From: JAMXLO01 sp963799415
GTDB lineage: Bacteria; Pseudomonadota; Alphaproteobacteria; Acetobacterales; Acetobacteraceae
Direction: 5' to 3'
DNA length: 64,000 nucleotides
Assembly (NCBI GenBank): GCA_963799415.1
Contig: CAWCXI010000017.1
Coordinates: 228,431 to 292,430, forward strand
Below the pieces are notes generated by a model, which saw only the letters and a list, made by a program, of their open reading frames with translations, was not told the origin of the DNA and did no database searches. This document shows, in pieces, positions 60,348 to 64,000 of the stretch. The translations under genes were made by a program, and so were the position numbers. How positions within the stretch are numbered: the stretch's first letter is position 1; every line of letters begins with the position of its first letter.

Positions 60348-60731
60348 TCAAGCGTCTGCAAATTGCGAAGGACTGTGCCCTACATCTACGATGCTGCACG
60401 CCTTCACCACGTTCAAACCGAGCCATTTGGCTTTCTCAACCACCGTGTCATCGTCCGCGCCGGGATTGAGCCACACTTCCCCTACCGGCTTTACCCCGAA
60501 GCTCTCCATCACCTTCAACGCAACCGCCGGCGCCAGGTAAACGCTGATGCGATCCAACTCTTCGAGCGGAATGTCCGCGATCGTGCGAAACGCCGTCAAT
60601 CCTTCAATCGATGTTTCCGTCGGATGCACCGGGAAGACTTGCCAGCCCGCGGCCGCATGAGCGCGAATGCTCTTGTTGCCAAATTTGCGACGATCCGCAC
60701 TGGCGCCAACAATCGCGACGGTGCGGGGCAT
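60348..60731 (-). CDS. CoA-binding (YccU-like) protein
   Basis: About 127 residues. Rossmann-type CoA-binding domain: TVAIVGASADRRKFGNKSIR (nucleotide loop with GAS), AAAGWQVFPVHPTE, LDRISVYLAPAVALKVMESF and GEVWLNPGADDDTVVEKAKWLGLNVVKACSIVD. Function of the family is unclear; relatives bind CoA or acyl-CoA. As written, its frame is continuous with the upstream csrA without a stop; the GTGATGCC junction at 60729-60734 would be a TGATG overlap if one base were shifted. Alternatively it is truly a CsrA fusion. Confidence 0.8.
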   Translation of the reverse strand: MPRTVAIVGASADRRKFGNKSIRAHAAAGWQVFPVHPTETSIEGLTAFRTIADIPLEELDRISVYLAPAVALKVMESFGVKPVGEVWLNPGADDDTVVEKAKWLGLNVVKACSIVDVGHSPSQFADA

Positions 60732-60929
60732 CACGCGCCCGGCGGGTTCGGCCGGCTTCGCGGGCGTGCTGCCGTGGATCGCCTCGTACACCTCTTCGCG
60801 GTGCACCGGCACGTCCTTCGGCGCCACGATCCCCAGCCGAACCTTGTCCCCGCGGATTTCCACCACGGTGATGACGATGTCGCTGTTGATGACGATCGAC
60901 TCGTTCTTTTTCCGGGATAGCACAAGCAT
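60732..60929 (-). CDS. csrA: Carbon storage regulator CsrA (N-terminal part of fused frame)
   Basis: RNA-binding translational regulator. LVLSRKKNESIVINSDIVITVVEIRGDKVRLGIVAPKDVPVHREEVYEAI split at natural boundaries matches CsrA/RsmA, with R6-x-KKNE-IVI, GDKVRLGI and PVHREEVY all present. About 66 residues before the next start, close to the usual 60-70 residues. ATG 60929 is the start; further upstream codons are non-coding. CsrA binds GGA-loop leaders, so the Shine-Dalgarno-rich planctomycete genes may be targets, but none is shown here. Confidence 0.93.
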
Positions 60930-61245
60930 AGGTGCCAATCTTTCCGTGAATCGCCGCGGTCGCCGCTGGGGAATCCCTGCCGCCGGGACACGCACCCAGG
61001 GTCATCCCGGGTGGTCGAGAGAGAGCGAACCCGCCACGACCCCGCCGTGACGCTAATCGGCCCGCCGCGAGAATCAATTCCCGCCCATCCATCTCACCAC
61101 CTTCACTGTAAAGGGGGGTAATTTGCGCCGTCAAGCGGCAAAATGGCCGCGATGGGGCAAATTCTTCTTGACGAAGGGGTTGCACCGTATAGTCGGGTTT
61201 TGCGGTTCCCGCTCGCGGCGGGCATCCGCATGGTAAAGTTGCGGC
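60930..61245. other. Divergent spacer between csrA and membrane-protein gene
   Basis: No gene recognised in 316 bases. It must hold both promoters; a candidate TTGACG at about 61170 with TATAGT near 61190 is spaced 14 bases, too short for a standard promoter. Confidence 0.35.
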
Positions 61246-61503
61246 ATGTCCTTGAAATGGCGAATCCTGGTGAACGGGCTGCTCGCGGCGATCCCGCTGG
61301 CTCTGGTGGGCTATCTGTTAGCCCACGTCGCTGGCCTTTGGGCCGCATCGCACGACAACCGCGCGAGCGATACCGGCGCCGCCATCACGGACACGCTCGC
61401 CCGCCGGCTGCCCTACACGCTCGCACTCGGCGGCTTCCTCTTCGTCCTCATCGGCGAGCTCATTTTGGCGATGTGGCGGCGGTCAGATCCCCCTGCCAAA
61501 TAG
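61246..61503 (+). CDS. Small two-TM membrane protein
   Basis: 85 residues. Two hydrophobic helices: LVNGLLAAIPLALVGYLLAHVAGLW and LPYTLALGGFLFVLIGELILAM. No family. A weak purine stretch lies before the ATG. It precedes the acyltransferase by 58 bases on the same strand, so the two could be co-transcribed. Confidence 0.6.
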   Translation: MSLKWRILVNGLLAAIPLALVGYLLAHVAGLWAASHDNRASDTGAAITDTLARRLPYTLALGGFLFVLIGELILAMWRRSDPPAK

Positions 61504-61560
61504 CGTTTGGTTCCGTCTCGGCTTGACACGTTTTCAGCGGCACGTTCTTAGAGGACCCAA

Positions 61561-62674
61561 ATGTCCAAAGCCATCCGCGATCTGCAAGCATTGCGCGGCC
61601 TCGCCTGCCTCGCGGTGCTCTTCTACCACATGGCGGGCCTGGAATCGCAATCGGCGTGGCAGTACCGGCTGCTGCCCGCGTTTGACCGCTTCGGCTACGC
61701 CGGCGTCGATCTCTTCTTCGTGCTCTCCGGCTTCATCATCATGAACGCCAACTTCGCGAAGTTGGGCCAGCCCGCGGCGCTCTTTCCGTTTCTCCGCAAT
61801 CGCCTCTGGCGCACTCTTTTCGACATATTGGATTTGCTTCCTCGCCATCACTCTGCTCTTCCACTGGGTCCTGGCAAGCTGCTATTACCCCGGCTATTTC
61901 CGCCACGCTTTCTATCACCTGCTGCTCGTGCCGCTTCGCCAGCCGAACTTCGCCATCCCGCAGGCATGGACGCTGAGTTATGAGATCATGTTCTACGTGC
62001 TCTTCGGCCCGCTTTTCCTGGTGCCGCGACGCATGATGCCACGTCTGCTGGGCGGCTGGTTTCTCGCCGCCGCGTTTTGCTCGTTCATCGTGCGGCCGCC
62101 GGAGCGGGCGTACCTGATGCCGTTGTCGCCTTACACTTTGGAATTCCTGCTCGGCTGCCTGGCGGCCGTGACGCTGCGAAAGACCGGAACGAAATATTGG
62201 TCGCTCGCACTGGTTACCGGCACGTTTTGGGGAGTTGCTGGAATCGCGCTGAACATCACTGGCATTGTGCAAACTGCGAGCGCACCAGTACTGCGACTGC
62301 TTTGCTTTGGCGTGCCCGCTGCGCTGAACGTTAGGGGGTTAGCATCTCGCGAAACCGGCGGCGTTACAACACTGCCGCGCTGGCTACGACCGCTTGGCGA
62401 CGCCTCGTACTCCATCTATTTGACTCACATCGCCGTGCTCTGGGGCTTTCAATTTTGCGGAGCGTACGCCGTCGTTTGGAGCCTGCTCGTACAGACACTC
62501 CTGATTTTGGCGGGCAAAATCATCGTGGCATGTAGCGTTGGCTGGATCATTCATCGCACCGTCGAACGCCCGCTGTTGGAGTGGAACCGGCGGTCCAAGG
62601 GAATTGACAACACACAGAATGAGTGGAATATCGCGAGGTTCTTCATTCCAAATTGGCGACTACGCCGTCGTTGA
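61561..62674 (+). CDS. Acyltransferase family 3 membrane protein (frameshifted)
   Basis: About 370 residues, 10 TM helices, O-acylating a sugar or lipid. RDLQALRGLACLAVLFYHMAG and GYAGVDLFFVLSGFIIM are the family's first two helices with the conserved R-x(10)-H. A frameshift near 61820 leads to IYWICFLAITLLFHWVL, YHLLLVPLRQPNFAIPQAWTLSYEIMFYVLFG (conserved WTLSxE), LGDASYSIYLTHIAVLW and CSVGWIIHRTVERPLLEW. Its 3' end overlaps the DUF1559 gene on the other strand (62643-62674). Substrate not determined. Confidence 0.88.
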
Positions 62675-63463
62675 TGCTGCACATCAGGGCGACGACGCTC
62701 GGGTTGAAGGTGTCGCGGACGAAGAGGGCACTGCCGTCGCCGCGGAGGAAGAAAGCCCCGCCGGCGTGGCGGCTGCCGAAACCCCACTTGTCCGGGCCGT
62801 TGATCCGCAAGTTCTGGTCGTCAATGAGCCACCAGCAGGCGTCGACCCATAGCACACTGGCCGCGTCGCGCTTCACGCAGCCGGCCCAGATGGCGCCCCA
62901 GCGTTCCGGCGATTTTCTCAAAGTCGTCTCGCCGATGACGAGCGTGTTCGACAGACCGTCGCTGATCTGGCTAAAGCGGATATTGCTGTTCGTGTAGAAG
63001 GTCCCATTCAACGGTGTGGCAATGTTGATGCCCGACCCGCCGCCGAGAGGGATTAACGGCGTGTCGCCGTTGGCAATGCCACGATAGCTCGCGCGGCCGT
63101 AGTTGTCGTAATTCGGATTCGTACTCGGCCCGACGTCGGTTGGGCACAGGTAAATCGCAATCTCCGTTTGCAGCAGCGGCGTCGCCGGTGTGAAATAGGC
63201 GCCATTGCCCATGTGGTGAGCCTCCGGGTCAATCTGATCGTAAAGCGCTCCCCTGCTCCAGGAGCGGCAGAATGTAGACCGCCCACCCCCACCCCGGCCC
63301 GTAATCGAGCCGGCCAGTTCCGAAAGTCGTAATGCCCCGGTGGTAGGTGCTTGTGCAGATCGTGGTAGCTGTGCAAAGCCAGGCCGATCTGATGGAGGTT
63401 GTTGTCGCACTTCGCCTTCGCCGCCGCCTCGCGGACCTTCTGCACCGCCGGCAACAGCAGCCC
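62643..63463 (-). CDS. DUF1559 pseudopilin-like protein, N-terminal leader missing
   Basis: Third DUF1559 protein. The reading begins at GLLLPAVQKVREAAAKAKC; the [17 protein letters not shown] leader that should precede it is absent, replaced by unrelated sequence from 63464. Further: NNLHQIGLALHSYHDLHKHLPPGHY, then a frameshift near 63260, DQIDPEAHHMGNGAYF, TPLLQTEIAIYLCPTD, SQISDGLSNTLVIGET and the C-terminal H-x(9)-DG box HAGGAFFLRGDGSALF. Either an assembly join or a real rearrangement removed its start. Without the leader it cannot be secreted. Confidence 0.85.
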
Positions 63464-63662
63464 ACACATTGTCGGCTTCAGCGAAGACCGCAAAACGGTC
63501 GTTCACATCCACCCTTACGGCCAATCGCCGAGGAGTGCGGATGATCACGGCGGGCCGGCGTTTGCGTTCAAGCTTTATGTGCCTACGCCCGGTTTCCTGC
63601 GGCTTTATGCGCAGGTGCAGATTGATGGCGTTTCGGAGTTCGCGCCGTTTGGTTTAGACGAT
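63464..63662 (+). pseudogene. Truncated C-terminal gene fragment
   Basis: Begins abruptly at the same point where the DUF1559 gene stops being homologous. Its reading HIVGFSEDRKTVVHIHPYG, GGPAFAFKLYVPTPGFLRLYAQVQIDGVSEFAPFG resembles the C-terminal beta-domain seen at the end of several planctomycete heavy-metal-binding or copper-related secreted proteins (domain with ...FSED..VVHIHP...GGP...PG...L.AQ); that comparison is from memory. The N-terminal part is missing and the 3' end is uncertain. No start codon or RBS is visible. Confidence 0.5.
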
Positions 63663-64000
63663 TGTTCCTCCGCAGACGCGCAGCCGGGAACCTCCGCCAC
63701 GATACCGATGCCGAGCATACGAACGTGGAACGCGTTGAATAAATCGCTGAACTTCCGCCATATTGTTTGTGGTTCTTCAGGCTCCTCGACCGAAATCTAC
63801 ACTGAGCCAGTGTGCAATGGTATTCCGAAGGATCGTGATCATCGCCACGTCGACCATGGAAGATGCTTTGCCGCCGGTGAAGGGGCATTTTCCGGCGATA
63901 ACCAGTGTCCCAGAACAGGTCGATCCAACCTCTCGAATGTGTGGAGTGGCATCACCACCTCTGGGAGTATATGAAACTTAGTCAAGCGTACGCATAACAT
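63663..64000. other. Unassigned end of window
   Basis: I recognise no gene in these 338 bases. The minus strand has a short protein-like stretch (EPEEPQTIWRKFSDLFNAFHVRM, around 63700-63790) but no family match and stops nearby. Confidence 0.35.

Noticed and set aside
63763..63981. Short plus-strand frame possibly of a transposase
   Set aside because: No DDE or HTH motif, no terminal repeats and no family resemblance.

Overview
The window looks like a planctomycete, most likely of the Gemmata group (Gemmataceae). Three DUF1559 pseudopilin-like genes carry the planctomycete [22 protein letters not shown]-type prepilin leader or its remnant. They occur with carboxypeptidase-regulatory-like lipoproteins, a TIGR03000 repeat protein, a PEP-CTERM protein, a DUF6800-like small basic protein, an RGP-rich Rho extension, CsrA and an Uma2 nuclease. 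The DNA is GC-rich and densely coded on both strands. There is no phage, CRISPR array or complete insertion sequence. One tRNA gene (Ala, CGC anticodon) is present.

Layout. 1-4300: two DUF1559 genes, three small lipoproteins and a CBS-pair protein. 4500-8650: two small membrane-anchored proteins, a family 2 glycosyltransferase, a badly broken conserved hypothetical, pyrF and a small basic protein. 8640-14243: the 2-oxoglutarate dehydrogenase operon sucA-sucB-lpdA on the minus strand, with a large hairpin before lpdA. 14468-17326: Uma2 nuclease, an orphan barstar-like gene and rho. 17689-26722: a minus-strand operon resembling GldA/GldF/GldG plus a giant DUF4340 protein and a zinc-ribbon membrane protein. 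26776-39295: ABC-F protein, recQ, pxpB, crcB, a transglutaminase, an RCK-type channel, a BFD-like ferredoxin and a P1-nuclease-like protein. 39473-45216: an outer-membrane-like protein and two large secreted helical-repeat proteins. 45262-47352: tRNA-Ala, an NAD-kinase-like gene and an SPFH gene. 47577-54249: a surface-polysaccharide cluster of three family 4 glycosyltransferases, an FkbM methyltransferase that may be fused to one of them, DinB and a polysaccharide-deacetylase-like protein. 54393-62674: PEP-CTERM protein, glgC, protoporphyrinogen oxidase, a DcuC-like carrier, a TIGR03000 protein, csrA/CoA-binding and an acyltransferase. 62643-64000: a third DUF1559 gene and a second gene, both cut off at the same point near 63464.

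A dominant property of the window is that most long genes, including near-essential ones such as rho, sucB, lpdA, glgC and pyrF, are split by single-base frameshifts. Some of these lie in homopolymers. Conserved motifs continue across every break, so I annotate whole genes and treat most breaks as sequence errors of the assembly rather than true pseudogenes. This also makes apparent fusions (csrA with CoA-binding, FkbM with glycosyltransferase) provisional.

Functionally the window mixes central metabolism (2-oxoglutarate dehydrogenase, OMP decarboxylase, glycogen synthesis, heme synthesis), envelope and surface functions (pseudopilins, lipoproteins, glycosyltransferases, Gld-like exporter, PEP-CTERM) and information processing (Rho, RecQ, ABC-F, CsrA). 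No complete undescribed system can be proven from sequence alone. The best candidates are the Gld-like/DUF4340 operon, the possible FkbM-glycosyltransferase fusion and the double-RCK channel with a degenerate filter.
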